NCBI RefSeq assembly: GCF_025971955.1
Contig: NZ_JAPDMX010000007.1
Span: 1-64,000, forward strand
Reading direction: 5' to 3'
DNA: 64,000 nt
Source: Shewanella subflava
Lineage (GTDB): Bacteria > Pseudomonadota > Gammaproteobacteria > Enterobacterales > Shewanellaceae
Shown: in pieces, positions 32,895 to 42,604 of the stretch
Numbering within the stretch: the stretch's first letter is position 1
Layout of the letters: each line of letters starts with the position of its first letter
Notes under the pieces: generated by a model
What the model was told of the DNA's origin: nothing
The model's database searches: none
What the model saw: the letters and a program-made list of their open reading frames with translations, nothing else
Program-made: the position numbers and the translations under genes

Positions 32895-33650
32895 ATGAAA
32901 AAACAAGATATTATGTTTGGTATTCACGCCGTTGAAGCCTTATTAAAAAATAGCCCAGAACGTGTCATTGAATTGTGGTTATTACAAGGGCGTGATGATG
33001 AACGTTTAGCCCCTATTGTGGAGGCCGCTCAGGCAGCAGGCCTTAAGTCTCAGCGTGCAGCACGAAAAGTGTTAGATGAAAAAGCAGAAAGCACACAACA
33101 TCAAGGTGTAGTGGCTCGTGTGACTGCGGCCAAAGTGCTTGCTGAAAATGAGCTCGACAGCTTACTAAATAAGCTCACCTCCGATGATAAAATTCCGTTC
33201 TTGTTAATCTTAGATGGTGTAACCGATCCACACAATTTAGGTGCCTGTTTACGTAATGCTGATGCGGCTGGTGTACATGGGGTGATAGTGCCTAAGGATA
33301 ATTCGGTAGGCCTGACATCTGTGGTTAGCAAAGTGGCCTGTGGTGCTGCTGAAATTGTGCCATTATTTCAAGTGACCAATTTGGCCCGTACTATGCGTCA
33401 TATTCAAGAAAAAGGCGTATGGATTGTCGGTACAGCCGGTGAAGCCGATAACAATGTTTATCAGGCTGACTTGAAAGGCGCATTAGCCATTGCAATGGGG
33501 GCTGAAGGCAAAGGTTTACGTCGCCTAACGCGTGAAAGTTGTGATTCGTTAATCTCAATTCCAATGGCTGGCAGTGTTTCAAGCTTAAATGTCTCGGTGG
33601 CAACAGGGGTATGTTTGTTTGAAGCTGTGCGCCAGCGTTTAGCTAACTAA
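32895..33650 (+). CDS. rlmB: 23S rRNA (guanosine-2'-O)-methyltransferase RlmB
   Basis: A 251-residue SpoU/TrmH methyltransferase (substrate-binding domain 1-75; knot motifs [34 protein letters not shown] and [22 protein letters not shown]). It methylates G2251 of 23S rRNA. Coupled to rnr as in E. coli. Its stop codon touches the left end of MITE-like copy B. Confidence 0.97.
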   Translation: MKKQDIMFGIHAVEALLKNSPERVIELWLLQGRDDERLAPIVEAAQAAGLKSQRAARKVLDEKAESTQHQGVVARVTAAKVLAENELDSLLNKLTSDDKIPFLLILDGVTDPHNLGACLRNADAAGVHGVIVPKDNSVGLTSVVSKVACGAAEIVPLFQVTNLARTMRHIQEKGVWIVGTAGEADNNVYQADLKGALAIAMGAEGKGLRRLTRESCDSLISIPMAGSVSSLNVSVATGVCLFEAVRQRLAN

Positions 33651-33811
33651 TACCAATCGTAATAAATAACTGATCAACCTAGCTTGTTAAAATACTCGAT
33701 AACAGCGTGAGATTTTTTAATTGTAGAATAACTACTTATCGAAAAACCTACCTTGTTCTCAAGCTTTTTTTTCTACGCTATTTTTGATTACTGACTTATC
33801 GTTATGGGTAT
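33650..33811. repeat. Dispersed MITE-like repeat, copy B
   Basis: About 162 bp with imperfect terminal inverted repeats: ATACCAATCGTAATAA at 33650-33665 against the complement of TTATCGTTATGGGTAT at 33796-33811. The interior aligns with 27877-28028 over about 115 bp with one gap. It has no coding capacity. The left-end motif also occurs at 37864. Confidence 0.72.
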
Positions 33812-33829
33812 AACAATCATCATTGCTAT

Positions 33830-33858
33830 AAAAAAGCGAGCATCAAGCTCGCTTTTTT
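33830..33858 (+). terminator. Terminator after rlmB
   Basis: AAAAAAGCGAGC-ATCAA-GCTCGCTTTTTT, a symmetrical stem-loop usable in both directions, downstream of rnr-rlmB and the repeat. Confidence 0.92.
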
Positions 33859-33872
33859 ATTTTCAGCCCATA

Positions 33873-33902
33873 AACCACCTACTTCAGAAGGTGGATTTTT
33901 TA
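33873..33902 (+). terminator. Second terminator-like hairpin
   Basis: CCACCT-acttcaga-AGGTGG followed by ATTTTTTATT, 20 bp from the end of the converging MFS gene. T-run polarity suits plus-strand transcription. Confidence 0.7.
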
Positions 33903-33920
33903 TTTCTATCAAAGTGAGAT

Positions 33921-35318
33921 TTATTTATCGGTTGATTTAGTTGAAGACCCTAATGGTTGCTCCACAATATCATCATCGTTTTCAATATCAGTCACTTGCG
34001 AATAGTCAGGCTCGTCTTCTAAGGTGTCTTCTTGGCCTAGCATATCAAATGCGTCATCTTCTGGATTTATCATTTGGTTCTGTACTGATTGCACATTTAC
34101 TCTAGGGTCAAAAGCTGCCGCTAAAGGGGATGACACTAAATCGCCTCCAGCCATCACATAATCATTGCTAGACCCTTGTTCAGCTTTTTGCTTGTTATTA
34201 ATGAACAATAAACGGATCACTAAAGTAAAAGCACATATGCTCATAAAGCCGTAGAGCATATCATTACCAATTTGTTGCATCAGTGCCGAAGCGATAAGAG
34301 GACCAATACTGGCACCGATCCCGAAGGTCACTAAAATGGTCGCGGATAAGCCAACACGTTCATGTTGCTCCACGCGTGAGTTAGCCAATGCGGTAGCCAA
34401 AGGGTAAAGCGTAAAAGCCAGCACTCCGAATATCGCGGTTAATACTAACGAGATTTGGGCATCAAAGGGGACTAAGGCAATAATCAACACTAAGGTACCC
34501 AGTAGGCCACAGTTAATGCGAATGAGTCGACTGCGAGGCATTAAATCAGACAGTTTACCCATCGGCCATTGCGCAAGTAAACCGGCAAAAATGGTACAGC
34601 TCATATAAAGGGCCACAGATTGAGGCTCAATTCCTTGGGCTGCAGCATAAGCAGGTGCAAGCCCATAGAAACACCCTACTATCATGCTGCCTAAGGCTAT
34701 GGTTGTTAGCGCTTGCGGGGCACGTTTCCAGTAATGCTTCATGTTAAGCGGAGCAGGTGTAAGAGGTTCAGGGTGAATACGTCGAGTTATCGCGATGGGT
34801 ACGATACATAGAGCAAAACAAATGGCGATAAGCAACAGTGGTTCTAGGCCAAGTTCTGGATATAAACTAATTGCTCCTTGTCCCGCCATTAACGCTAAGT
34901 AAGACACTATCATATAACTGGCAAAAACAGTGCCGCGCTGGCTAGGCTCAGATTGTTCGTTAAGCCAGCTTTCAAGTACCATATACTGGCACATCATACC
35001 CATGCCAACTAATACACGTAACACTAGCCAAATGGTGAGATCTTCAATTAACGCGTGCCCTAATGCTGAGGCTGTCACTACACCCGCACACGCCACAAAA
35101 GCCCTAATATGTCCCACCTGTGCAATCAGTTTGTGTCCTACTTTTGAACCACAAACCAAGCCAATATAGTAAGCGGACATCATGCCCCCCACCCATATTT
35201 GTGGGACTTCCATTGTTGTGAGTTTTAACCCTAAGTAGGTTGTAAGCAGACCGGCGGCAAGCACCATCATGAAAGTGGTACTGTATAACGAGGTGAAACT
35301 ACGTAGTGGACTGGTCAT
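33921..35318 (-). CDS. MFS transporter (YcaD-like) with acidic C-terminal tail
   Basis: A 465-residue major facilitator protein with twelve predicted hydrophobic segments within the first 390 residues, resembling the YcaD-type subgroup (MSAYYIGLVCGSKVGHKLIAQ; RVLVGMGMMCQYMVLESWLN). The last 75 residues are cytoplasmic and strongly acidic (DEPDYSQVTDIENDDDIVEQ). I use the ATG at 35318, which has AGAGG upstream, over the GTG at 35321. The substrate is unknown. Confidence 0.85.
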   Translation of the reverse strand: MTSPLRSFTSLYSTTFMMVLAAGLLTTYLGLKLTTMEVPQIWVGGMMSAYYIGLVCGSKVGHKLIAQVGHIRAFVACAGVVTASALGHALIEDLTIWLVLRVLVGMGMMCQYMVLESWLNEQSEPSQRGTVFASYMIVSYLALMAGQGAISLYPELGLEPLLLIAICFALCIVPIAITRRIHPEPLTPAPLNMKHYWKRAPQALTTIALGSMIVGCFYGLAPAYAAAQGIEPQSVALYMSCTIFAGLLAQWPMGKLSDLMPRSRLIRINCGLLGTLVLIIALVPFDAQISLVLTAIFGVLAFTLYPLATALANSRVEQHERVGLSATILVTFGIGASIGPLIASALMQQIGNDMLYGFMSICAFTLVIRLLFINNKQKAEQGSSNDYVMAGGDLVSSPLAAAFDPRVNVQSVQNQMINPEDDAFDMLGQEDTLEDEPDYSQVTDIENDDDIVEQPLGSSTKSTDK

Positions 35319-35366
35319 CACACTGCCTCTATTGGGTTGGTTATCACTCAGTTGAATGGTGGTGCT

Positions 35367-36110
35367 TTACTGGAACGTATAAAGCAAGTTAAACGTGGTC
35401 ACAGTATCGGTTTTCTGGCTGTCTTCAGGCACATCTGCGGTATATTTGATGTTAACCCCAATTTTAAATGCCCAGTCTTGAATAAAGGTATTTCGGTAAT
35501 TCATGTCTAAGGTCAAGGTATTATTTTCACGACCTGTTTCAGCGGTAACATCGGCATTTAGACTGGTGTATTCTTGCAGTTTTATTGAGTATTTAGCAGC
35601 AGAACGAACAATGATATCTTCGTTGGAAACTGGGTTCGGTTCGGAAACGGAATCCGTAGGTAAATCATATCGATAACCAGGACCGAATTCTAAACTCAGT
35701 TTTGTTTTATTATTTTTAATTAAATCAAAACCATAACCGCTAGAGATTGTATAGATTTTGGTATATGAACCGTATTCATCCCAAGTGAATTCACCCCGTC
35801 CAAATACATAACCGCGATCTAACTTATAGTTGGTCTGTAAATACATTTCATATTTTTCTGCTGTTGCTTCAGTGCCGTCAGCAGCATAGTAAGCTTTAAA
35901 AGTACCCTCTTGCTTAGTCTTTAGCGTGTCGTAGGTAAGATAAGTGCGACCATTAAAGTTTTTGGTTTCATTGTTACCACTGTTAAGTTGTAAACCCGCT
36001 TCGATTTCAGCATTAAAATCATTATCAGGCTCTTGATAATCTGGTGGCACCAATGCCCATGCAGAAGGGGACAAGGCGAGTAAACAGCAGATGGATAGCG
36101 CTTTTTTCAT
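35367..36110 (-). CDS. DUF481 family outer-membrane protein (YdiY-like)
   Basis: A 247-residue exported beta-barrel candidate. A signal peptide (MKKALSICCLLALSPSAWA) is followed by alternating amphipathic strands (NFNGRTYLTYDTLKTKQEGTF, YVFGRGEFTWDEY) and a final strand ending in aromatic Phe-Gln, matching DUF481 proteins. ATG at 36110 chosen; a GTG nine bases upstream is in frame. Function unknown; some relatives respond to acid or salt stress. Confidence 0.85.
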   Translation of the reverse strand: MKKALSICCLLALSPSAWALVPPDYQEPDNDFNAEIEAGLQLNSGNNETKNFNGRTYLTYDTLKTKQEGTFKAYYAADGTEATAEKYEMYLQTNYKLDRGYVFGRGEFTWDEYGSYTKIYTISSGYGFDLIKNNKTKLSLEFGPGYRYDLPTDSVSEPNPVSNEDIIVRSAAKYSIKLQEYTSLNADVTAETGRENNTLTLDMNYRNTFIQDWAFKIGVNIKYTADVPEDSQKTDTVTTFNLLYTFQ

Positions 36111-36325
36111 GAGGATCACTAATTCTTTTTATTTGGCACAAGCTAAATTCAACTGGGCCTTATGATACCTGTATTCAATAACGCAGGAAAGAATACTTTA
36201 TTACTTGAGTTTGGATAAGAGTTTCTGTATTATCGCGCGCTCAAATCAGTCACTTTAATTCGTTCCTTGCCTCAAACTTGGTCTGACTGAGCCAAACGAG
36301 GCTACTTAACCGTAAGGAGCAATAA

Positions 36326-36718
36326 ATGCGTCATTATGAAATCGTATTTATGGTTCACCCAGATCAAAGTGAACAAGTCCCAGGTATGATTGAGCGTTAC
36401 ACCGGTGTTATCACCGCTGCAAACGGTTCAGTTACACGTTTAGAAGATTGGGGCCGCCGTCAATTGGCTTACCCGATTCAAGACCTACATAAAGCTCACT
36501 ATGTTCTTATGAACGTAGAAGCCACTGCAGAGTCTATCGAAGAGTTAGAAACAGCTTTCCGTTTCAACGACGCTGTTCTGCGTAACATGGTAATGCGCAC
36601 TAAAGTTGCCGTTACTGAAGCTTCTCCAATGGCAAAAGCAAGAGATGAGCGTGATTCACGTCGTTCAACTTCTGATGACCGTGTAGAAGAAGAAAGCGCT
36701 GAAGAAAACGCTGAATAA
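36326..36718 (+). CDS. rpsF: 30S ribosomal protein S6
   Basis: A 130-residue S6 ([25 protein letters not shown]) with an acidic tail ending in several Glu residues, where RimK adds further glutamates in E. coli. SD AAGGAG before the ATG. First gene of rpsF-priB-rpsR-rplI. Confidence 0.98.
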   Translation: MRHYEIVFMVHPDQSEQVPGMIERYTGVITAANGSVTRLEDWGRRQLAYPIQDLHKAHYVLMNVEATAESIEELETAFRFNDAVLRNMVMRTKVAVTEASPMAKARDERDSRRSTSDDRVEEESAEENAE

Positions 36719-36726
36719 TTTTTTCT

Positions 36727-37029
36727 GTGAATAATCACTTAACCTTGTTTGGAACCATTACGCGTTCAAAACAAATGAGTAGCCCCAGCGGGATCAATCA
36801 TACGATTATTACGCTAGAGCATAAGTCACAGAAGTATGATGCAGACTTATTACGAAACGTATACTGCCTTATACAAGTGGTGTTGAGTGGTCCACGCTTT
36901 AATAGCGTAGCAGATAAATTAAAAGCAGGTGTGCACGTTGAAGTTGAAGGGTTTCTTTCACTCCAACAAGGACGAAATGGTCAAAACCGTTTGGTACTGC
37001 ATGCTGAAAATGTCGAATTGAAAACTTAG
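36727..37029 (+). CDS. priB: Primosomal replication protein N (PriB)
   Basis: A 100-residue single-domain OB-fold protein starting with GTG at 36727 (LFGTITRSKQMSSPSGINHTIITLEHKS). It binds single-stranded DNA and PriA during replication restart. Location between rpsF and rpsR is standard. Confidence 0.95.
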   Translation: MNNHLTLFGTITRSKQMSSPSGINHTIITLEHKSQKYDADLLRNVYCLIQVVLSGPRFNSVADKLKAGVHVEVEGFLSLQQGRNGQNRLVLHAENVELKT

Positions 37030-37269
<240 letters not shown>

Positions 37270-37309
37270 TTGCAGTATTAATTCTTAATCGAATATAGAG
37301 GATTAGATA

Positions 37310-37762
37310 ATGAACGTTATTCTGCTAGATAAAATCGCAAACTTAGGTAGCTTAGGCGACCAAGTTTCAGTTAAAGCGGGTTATGCACGTAACTTCCTTT
37401 TACCATTTGGTAAGGCTGTTGTTGCTAACGCTGCAAACATTGAAGTATTTGAAGCTCGTCGTGCTGAATTAGAAGCTAAATTAGCTGCTGACTTAGCTAC
37501 AGCGACTGCACGTGCTGAAAAATTAGCTGCATTAGAAGGCGTTGTTATCGCTTCTAAAGCAGGTGATGAAGGTAAATTGTTCGGTTCAGTTGGCAACCGT
37601 GACATCGCTGATGCAGTTACTGCAGCAGGCGTTGAACTTGCTAAATCTGAAGTTCGTTTACCTTTAGGTGCTTTACGCACTACTGGTGACTTCGAAGTTG
37701 AAGTACAAGTACACACTGAAGTTAAAGCTATCGTTAAGATTTCTGTTGTTGCAGAAGCTTAA
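37310..37762 (+). CDS. rplI: 50S ribosomal protein L9
   Basis: A 150-residue L9 with the conserved N-terminal domain ([30 protein letters not shown]), a long connecting helix (about 40-75) and the C-terminal rRNA-binding domain. Last gene of the operon, followed by a strong terminator. Confidence 0.98.
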   Translation: MNVILLDKIANLGSLGDQVSVKAGYARNFLLPFGKAVVANAANIEVFEARRAELEAKLAADLATATARAEKLAALEGVVIASKAGDEGKLFGSVGNRDIADAVTAAGVELAKSEVRLPLGALRTTGDFEVEVQVHTEVKAIVKISVVAEA

Positions 37763-37783
37763 TTATTGCTAACGCTTTAAATG

Positions 37784-37811
37784 AACACCGCCTATAGGCG
37801 GTGTTTTTTTA
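37784..37811 (+). terminator. Terminator after rplI
   Basis: A perfect 20-bp palindrome, ACACCGCCTATAGGCGGTGT at 37785-37804, followed by T7. Confidence 0.95.
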
Positions 37812-38261
37812 TGGGTGAAATGAAAGTGAGGCTAAGCTATGGTTGAAGTCGTACTTTAACTTCATACCAATGGTAATAAATCACCGCGCATTTTCGTTTG
37901 TAAAAACGCGAAAACGACGTTCATTTGTGATTGCCTCACAGAAAAATAGCCTGCTGCATAATTTATCAACAAAGATAAACACGCCCTAGTATCAATGCTG
38001 CATTATAGATTTTTGTTAAAATCTTTTCGTTGATTCATCTCTTCCATTGGCTGGTAATTTTTGCCAATTTTGCATTGACTGCTACTTTGTTAACCTCCAT
38101 CTAGAATGAATTTGCAGTATGATCCAATGCTGTAATGCCATTGCCATACATTGCGGTTTAATTTACCTTAAAGCCCATCTTTTGTTTTATGTTTTGCGTT
38201 AACCCAAGCGGCTTTAGCTGAAGTGAATTGAATCGCTGGTTTTGTTTTATAAAGGACTCCC
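37812..38261. other. Gene-free region upstream of the condensin operon
   Basis: About 450 bp. It begins with a motif, ATACCAATGGTAATAAAT at 37864-37881, like the left end of the MITE-like repeat at 33650, but the rest does not align. A partial hairpin (TTTTCGTTT ... AAACGCGAAAA, about 37890-37915) follows. The remaining 340 bp probably hold the operon promoter; I see no clear hexamer pair. AAAGGA at 38251-38256 is the SD for the SMC gene. Confidence 0.4.
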
Positions 38262-41200
38262 ATGCCAAGTTTGATTAGAATCGTGCTTATTAATACTCAC
38301 CTGCCTGGTGTTGTTGAATTAGCGTTAAACGGCCATACCAATATTTGTGGTACCAATGCCTCCGGTAAAACCACTTTGCAACGTCTAGTTCCGGTTTTTT
38401 ATGGTGAATACCCTAGCCGGGTGGTGCCATCAACCCGCGATAGTTTTGAGCGTTGGTATTTGCCACACGATTCCAGTTACATTATTTATGAATACCAAAA
38501 AGATGATGGGTTACTTTATCAGGCCGTATTAGCGTCGGCAGGCGATGGTAAAGGGGTCAACTATCGCTTTATTGCCCGTGGGTTTGAGCTTGAGGATTAC
38601 GTTAAAAGTCGTAATGGCGATACGATAATTTGTCATTCAATGGCTGAGCTTGGCCGTGAGGTTAAACGCCAAGGGGTTGCCCATACAAACTTATTAAACA
38701 CCCGTGAGTTTAGAGCGATTATCCAGAATGATCGCAGTCTGCTAAATACGGGAGGCAATCGAAATGAGCTGCGAACTTACGCGCGGCAATTCTCTTTGTG
38801 TGACAGTGAACACTCGCTTCGTCATATTGAAAAATTGGCTAAAGCGGTGCATTCCAAAGAAGGCAAGATGGAGACGGTTAAGTCAATGATCGCCGCTATT
38901 TTGGAAGAAGATGGGGTTAATCCACCTAGCTCTCGACTTAACCCTCAAAGAGTAGAGTCTTGGATCCGTGAAAGCCAACTTGTGCAAGGTTTTGAGCAAA
39001 TTCGCCCAGAATTTGAAAAGCTTGAACAAGAGTTTAACCAATTACTCAGTGCGGAATTACGGTTATCGAGTTTAGCCCGAGGTTATCGTCATGATGAAAC
39101 CTTAGAAGCCGATCGCCAAGATGCTAATCAAACCTTAGCTAAAGAATTAAACCTTAAACTCAAAATGTTAGATGAAGAGTGGAAGGACATTCGTGATGAG
39201 TTACATGAAGAGATCTCATCGGCAAAAGGTGACTCGCAAAAATTTGAACATGAATTAGATGTAATAGAAGAGCAGCATGGTGCATTTTTAGATGCCGATA
39301 TCGATCAAGCAAAAGCGGATTTAGATAGCTTGCCAAGCTGGCGTCAGGACGTTGAAAATCTTAATGAACGTCATAAATTACAAACTGAAAAACACCAAGA
39401 CATCGAAGCTGCTTTTAATGCCCGGCGTTCAAAAATTGCCGAACAATTACATCGCGAATTAGAAAGTTTACATAAAGATCAAGACACTCAGCGAGAAAGC
39501 CGCGATGCGCAGCGTGAGCTTGCCAATGATGATTTAGCTAAGTTAGACACATTTTGGCGTGATCAAAGCGATGCAGGCAAAGCTAAATTTAGCGAGCAAG
39601 AATATCAGTTAAAATTAACCGCCGCCCAATTAAAGCATCAGGTTGAGAGTGTTTCGTACACTGAAGATGAAAAGCTGCGTTTAGCCATTTTTGATGAGCG
39701 GATTGCGCTTGCCGATGAAGAGCAAGAAAGCTGTAATCAAAAAGTAGAGCGTCTTACCATAGATGAACGCAAGCAAAGGGCTAAGCGCGATCAAGCTAAT
39801 GAATCATTGCGCATTGCTAGCATACGTGTGAACGAACGTGAGCAAGCTAAAGATGAAATTCATCATATGTTGTTCCCGCAATCACATACTTTACTGGAGT
39901 TTTTGCGCAAAGAAGCCCAGGGCTGGGAACAATCATTTGGTAAAGTGATCGCCCCCGAGTTATTGCATCGCACCGACTTACACCCCAGTTTAGCGAACCA
40001 GGAAGGTGATGCGCTGTTTGGGGTTCATATTGATTTAAAAGCAATTGACGTGCCTGAGTACGCGCAGTCTGAACAAGACTTACGCATTCGTTTAGCTAAA
40101 GCTGAAGAGGCCCTTAAAAGTGCCCAAGAGCTGCAAGCAGAGCATGAAGATCAACTAGTGGCCATGAATGATGCGCTAGATAAACTTAATCGTGAGCTCA
40201 CCTTTGCACGTACGGCATATAAAAATAGTCGTGAAGATTTACGCCGTTTATTTGATGAAAAACGCAGTGAACAGCAACGTATCGATCAGGCTGTAACCGC
40301 GCGTAAGGCCGAGTCAAGTCAGCGTTTGGTGCAGTTGGATAATGAGCTTAAACAGCTTAAAAACCAACATCTAGAATGGCTTAGCGAGCAAAAGTCGCAA
40401 GCACTTGAAGCGCGCATGGAAAAAAATGCCTACTGGCAAGAAGTGGTCGGTGCGATTGATAATCAGCTCGGCCAAATTAAAGCCAATATTGAACAGCGTC
40501 GCAGTAATGCTAAAACTGAACAAAAAGCCTGTGAAACCTGGTACAAAAACGAACTTAAATCCCGTGGTGTTGATGAAGATGCCATTTTGGCGCTTAAGCG
40601 AGAAATTCGTGATTTAGAAAGCAAAATCAGCACTGCCGAGCAACGTCGCAGTGATGTCTTACGCTATGACGATTGGTATCAACATACCTGGTTAGCAAGA
40701 AAGCCTAAGCTGCAAACTCAACTTGCCGATGTCAAGCGTGCGGCATTAGCACTTGAACAGCAATTAAAAAATAAAACCCAAGAGATTAAAAATCGTCGAA
40801 CTGAGTTAGAAACTCAGCGTAAGGCGTCCGATGCCGCGCAGGTAGAAGCCTCTGAAAACCTCACAAAACTGCGGGCCGTGATGCGTAAACTGGCAGATTT
40901 AAAACTACCAGCCAATAATGAAGAGGCCAGTGGCGGGATTGGTGAGCGTCTACGTCAGGGTGAAGATTTATTATTAAAAAGAGATTATTTACTTGGCTCA
41001 GTGAAACAATACATTGAGCATTTCGATAGCGTGATTGCGAGTAAGTCTGGTTCAAGTCTTGCTGAGTTTTGGGAGCGCGCGCGCGAAGAATCTAGTTTTG
41101 TAAACGATAAGGGTATTCGCTTACTTGACTATCGCAAACTAGTGCCACAGTTAGAGCAGTTATTGAATGTGATGGTACCGCAATCGTTAATGGCCATTCG

Positions 41201-41942
41201 TGAGCAGGGACGTATTTTTGGTGTTGATTTAACAGCATTTTATGATGTGCTTGCCGACATCGATCGCCGTATTGCCTCACAAAGTGCCCGTATCACCCGT
41301 GAAGTGGGCGAAGAGCTATTCCTTGATGGGGTTTCTGAATCTGCGGTACGAATTCGTTCGCGCATCAGTGAATTAGAGTTCTGGCCTGAGCTTGAAGTGT
41401 TTGTTAAAGCTTTTAAAGCCTGGAAAGCGGACAACTTCAGCACATTGCCTGATGAGCATTACACTAATAGTATGCGCCGAGCGCTAGATATTATTGGGCG
41501 TGCGGCATTAACCGGAGGGATCGCTAAGCTATTGGAGATTGAGTTGCGCCTGAAAGAGGGCAACAGCGATCTGATTATCCGTACCGACCGCCAGTTAAAT
41601 GAATCATCCAGTCACGGTATGGCTTACTTAATTTTATGTAAATTCTTACTGGCATTTACCCGATTATTACGTGGTAAAGCCGATGTGACTATTCATTGGC
41701 CGATTGACGAGCTAGGCACTTTACATCACACCAATGTGAAGAAGATATTTGATGCCTGCGAAAACAACAATATCAGTGTGTTAGGGGCATTCCCAAACCC
41801 AGAATCTGAAGTGCTTAATTTGTTTGCTAATCGCTATATCATCAATAAACAGACTAAAAAATTACAAGTGGTTAAACCTAAAGCTAACCCTTTGGCTGAA
41901 CGTTTAAACCAGCACAACGCTAAAACAGAGGAGTTAGCATAA
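38262..41942 (+). CDS. SMC-like condensin ATPase (JetC/MksB-type, DUF3584-like)
   Basis: A 1226-residue SMC-architecture ATPase. Walker A GTNASGKT is at residues 30-37. Long coiled-coil arms (about 240-530 and 605-910) flank a hinge-like globular region (about 530-605; LLEFLRKEAQGWEQSFGKVI, RTDLHPSLANQEGDALFGV). The C-terminal head has a signature-like SSSHGMAYLILCKFL (about 1113-1127) and a Walker B TIHWPIDELG (about 1142-1151). Length and hinge resemble the DUF3584 SMC family, recalled from memory. It is the first gene of a four-gene operon; the next gene starts on the last base of its stop (TAATG). In Wadjet and Mks systems such a protein extrudes DNA loops. Confidence 0.85.
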   Translation: MPSLIRIVLINTHLPGVVELALNGHTNICGTNASGKTTLQRLVPVFYGEYPSRVVPSTRDSFERWYLPHDSSYIIYEYQKDDGLLYQAVLASAGDGKGVNYRFIARGFELEDYVKSRNGDTIICHSMAELGREVKRQGVAHTNLLNTREFRAIIQNDRSLLNTGGNRNELRTYARQFSLCDSEHSLRHIEKLAKAVHSKEGKMETVKSMIAAILEEDGVNPPSSRLNPQRVESWIRESQLVQGFEQIRPEFEKLEQEFNQLLSAELRLSSLARGYRHDETLEADRQDANQTLAKELNLKLKMLDEEWKDIRDELHEEISSAKGDSQKFEHELDVIEEQHGAFLDADIDQAKADLDSLPSWRQDVENLNERHKLQTEKHQDIEAAFNARRSKIAEQLHRELESLHKDQDTQRESRDAQRELANDDLAKLDTFWRDQSDAGKAKFSEQEYQLKLTAAQLKHQVESVSYTEDEKLRLAIFDERIALADEEQESCNQKVERLTIDERKQRAKRDQANESLRIASIRVNEREQAKDEIHHMLFPQSHTLLEFLRKEAQGWEQSFGKVIAPELLHRTDLHPSLANQEGDALFGVHIDLKAIDVPEYAQSEQDLRIRLAKAEEALKSAQELQAEHEDQLVAMNDALDKLNRELTFARTAYKNSREDLRRLFDEKRSEQQRIDQAVTARKAESSQRLVQLDNELKQLKNQHLEWLSEQKSQALEARMEKNAYWQEVVGAIDNQLGQIKANIEQRRSNAKTEQKACETWYKNELKSRGVDEDAILALKREIRDLESKISTAEQRRSDVLRYDDWYQHTWLARKPKLQTQLADVKRAALALEQQLKNKTQEIKNRRTELETQRKASDAAQVEASENLTKLRAVMRKLADLKLPANNEEASGGIGERLRQGEDLLLKRDYLLGSVKQYIEHFDSVIASKSGSSLAEFWERAREESSFVNDKGIRLLDYRKLVPQLEQLLNVMVPQSLMAIREQGRIFGVDLTAFYDVLADIDRRIASQSARITREVGEELFLDGVSESAVRIRSRISELEFWPELEVFVKAFKAWKADNFSTLPDEHYTNSMRRALDIIGRAALTGGIAKLLEIELRLKEGNSDLIIRTDRQLNESSSHGMAYLILCKFLLAFTRLLRGKADVTIHWPIDELGTLHHTNVKKIFDACENNNISVLGAFPNPESEVLNLFANRYIINKQTKKLQVVKPKANPLAERLNQHNAKTEELA

Positions 41943-42604
41943 TGACCAGCGACGTTTATGATAACGATACTGTATTAGTGGGCGCAGGGGCCATTATTGA
42001 GCAACTACTGCGTGGCGAGTTTATCTGCCGAGTCACCAATGAAGAAGGGTGGCGTGCATTAAAAAATAACAGTACCCGTGAACGGGTTGAAACCTACTTA
42101 AACCAAATTAACCGCACCATTGCCAGTGCAGGTGAAGGCGAAGTATTTTTTTGTGGCTATCTGCAGTTAGGAGAAGCCGAGCGCAAAGTGGTTTCGAGCC
42201 AATTTAAAGAAATTTGCTCAGCGCTTATTCCCCTCGTTGAGTGGCTGGTGTTAGTGCAAGAAGCCAGCGGCCAAGATGCACCATTAAGTGAAGGCGCGCC
42301 GATTCGTTTAACCGAGTTACAGGCACGCATTGAAGATACCCCGGCTTTTAGTGAGCAATTAACCAAGTTAAGTCATTATCGTTTGTTCGGCTCAAGCAGC
42401 AATAATGTTGATGGTCAGATTAAGTTGGTGTTCAAGCGTTTGGTTGAACTGGGTTATTTAACTAAACCGAATGCTGAAAAGCAGATTTACATTGCCACAG
42501 GTAAGCTAGATTACTTGTATGAAGTGATCCGTTTTATTGATGAAACAGAAGGGCTTAGCCTTGAGGCGCAAGCAGAAACAGCCACTCAGCGGGAGTTGAT
42601 ATGA
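41942..42604 (+). CDS. MukE/MksE/JetB-like condensin accessory protein
   Basis: A 220-residue soluble protein made mainly of short helices, with a winged-helix-like C-terminal half (HYRLFGSSSNNVDGQIKLVFKRLVELGYLTKP). Size, position directly after an SMC gene and overlaps (1 bp with the SMC gene, 4 bp with the next) match the KITE subunits MukE, MksE and JetB. Sequence similarity within these families is low, so the assignment rests largely on context. Confidence 0.7.
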   Translation: MTSDVYDNDTVLVGAGAIIEQLLRGEFICRVTNEEGWRALKNNSTRERVETYLNQINRTIASAGEGEVFFCGYLQLGEAERKVVSSQFKEICSALIPLVEWLVLVQEASGQDAPLSEGAPIRLTELQARIEDTPAFSEQLTKLSHYRLFGSSSNNVDGQIKLVFKRLVELGYLTKPNAEKQIYIATGKLDYLYEVIRFIDETEGLSLEAQAETATQRELI

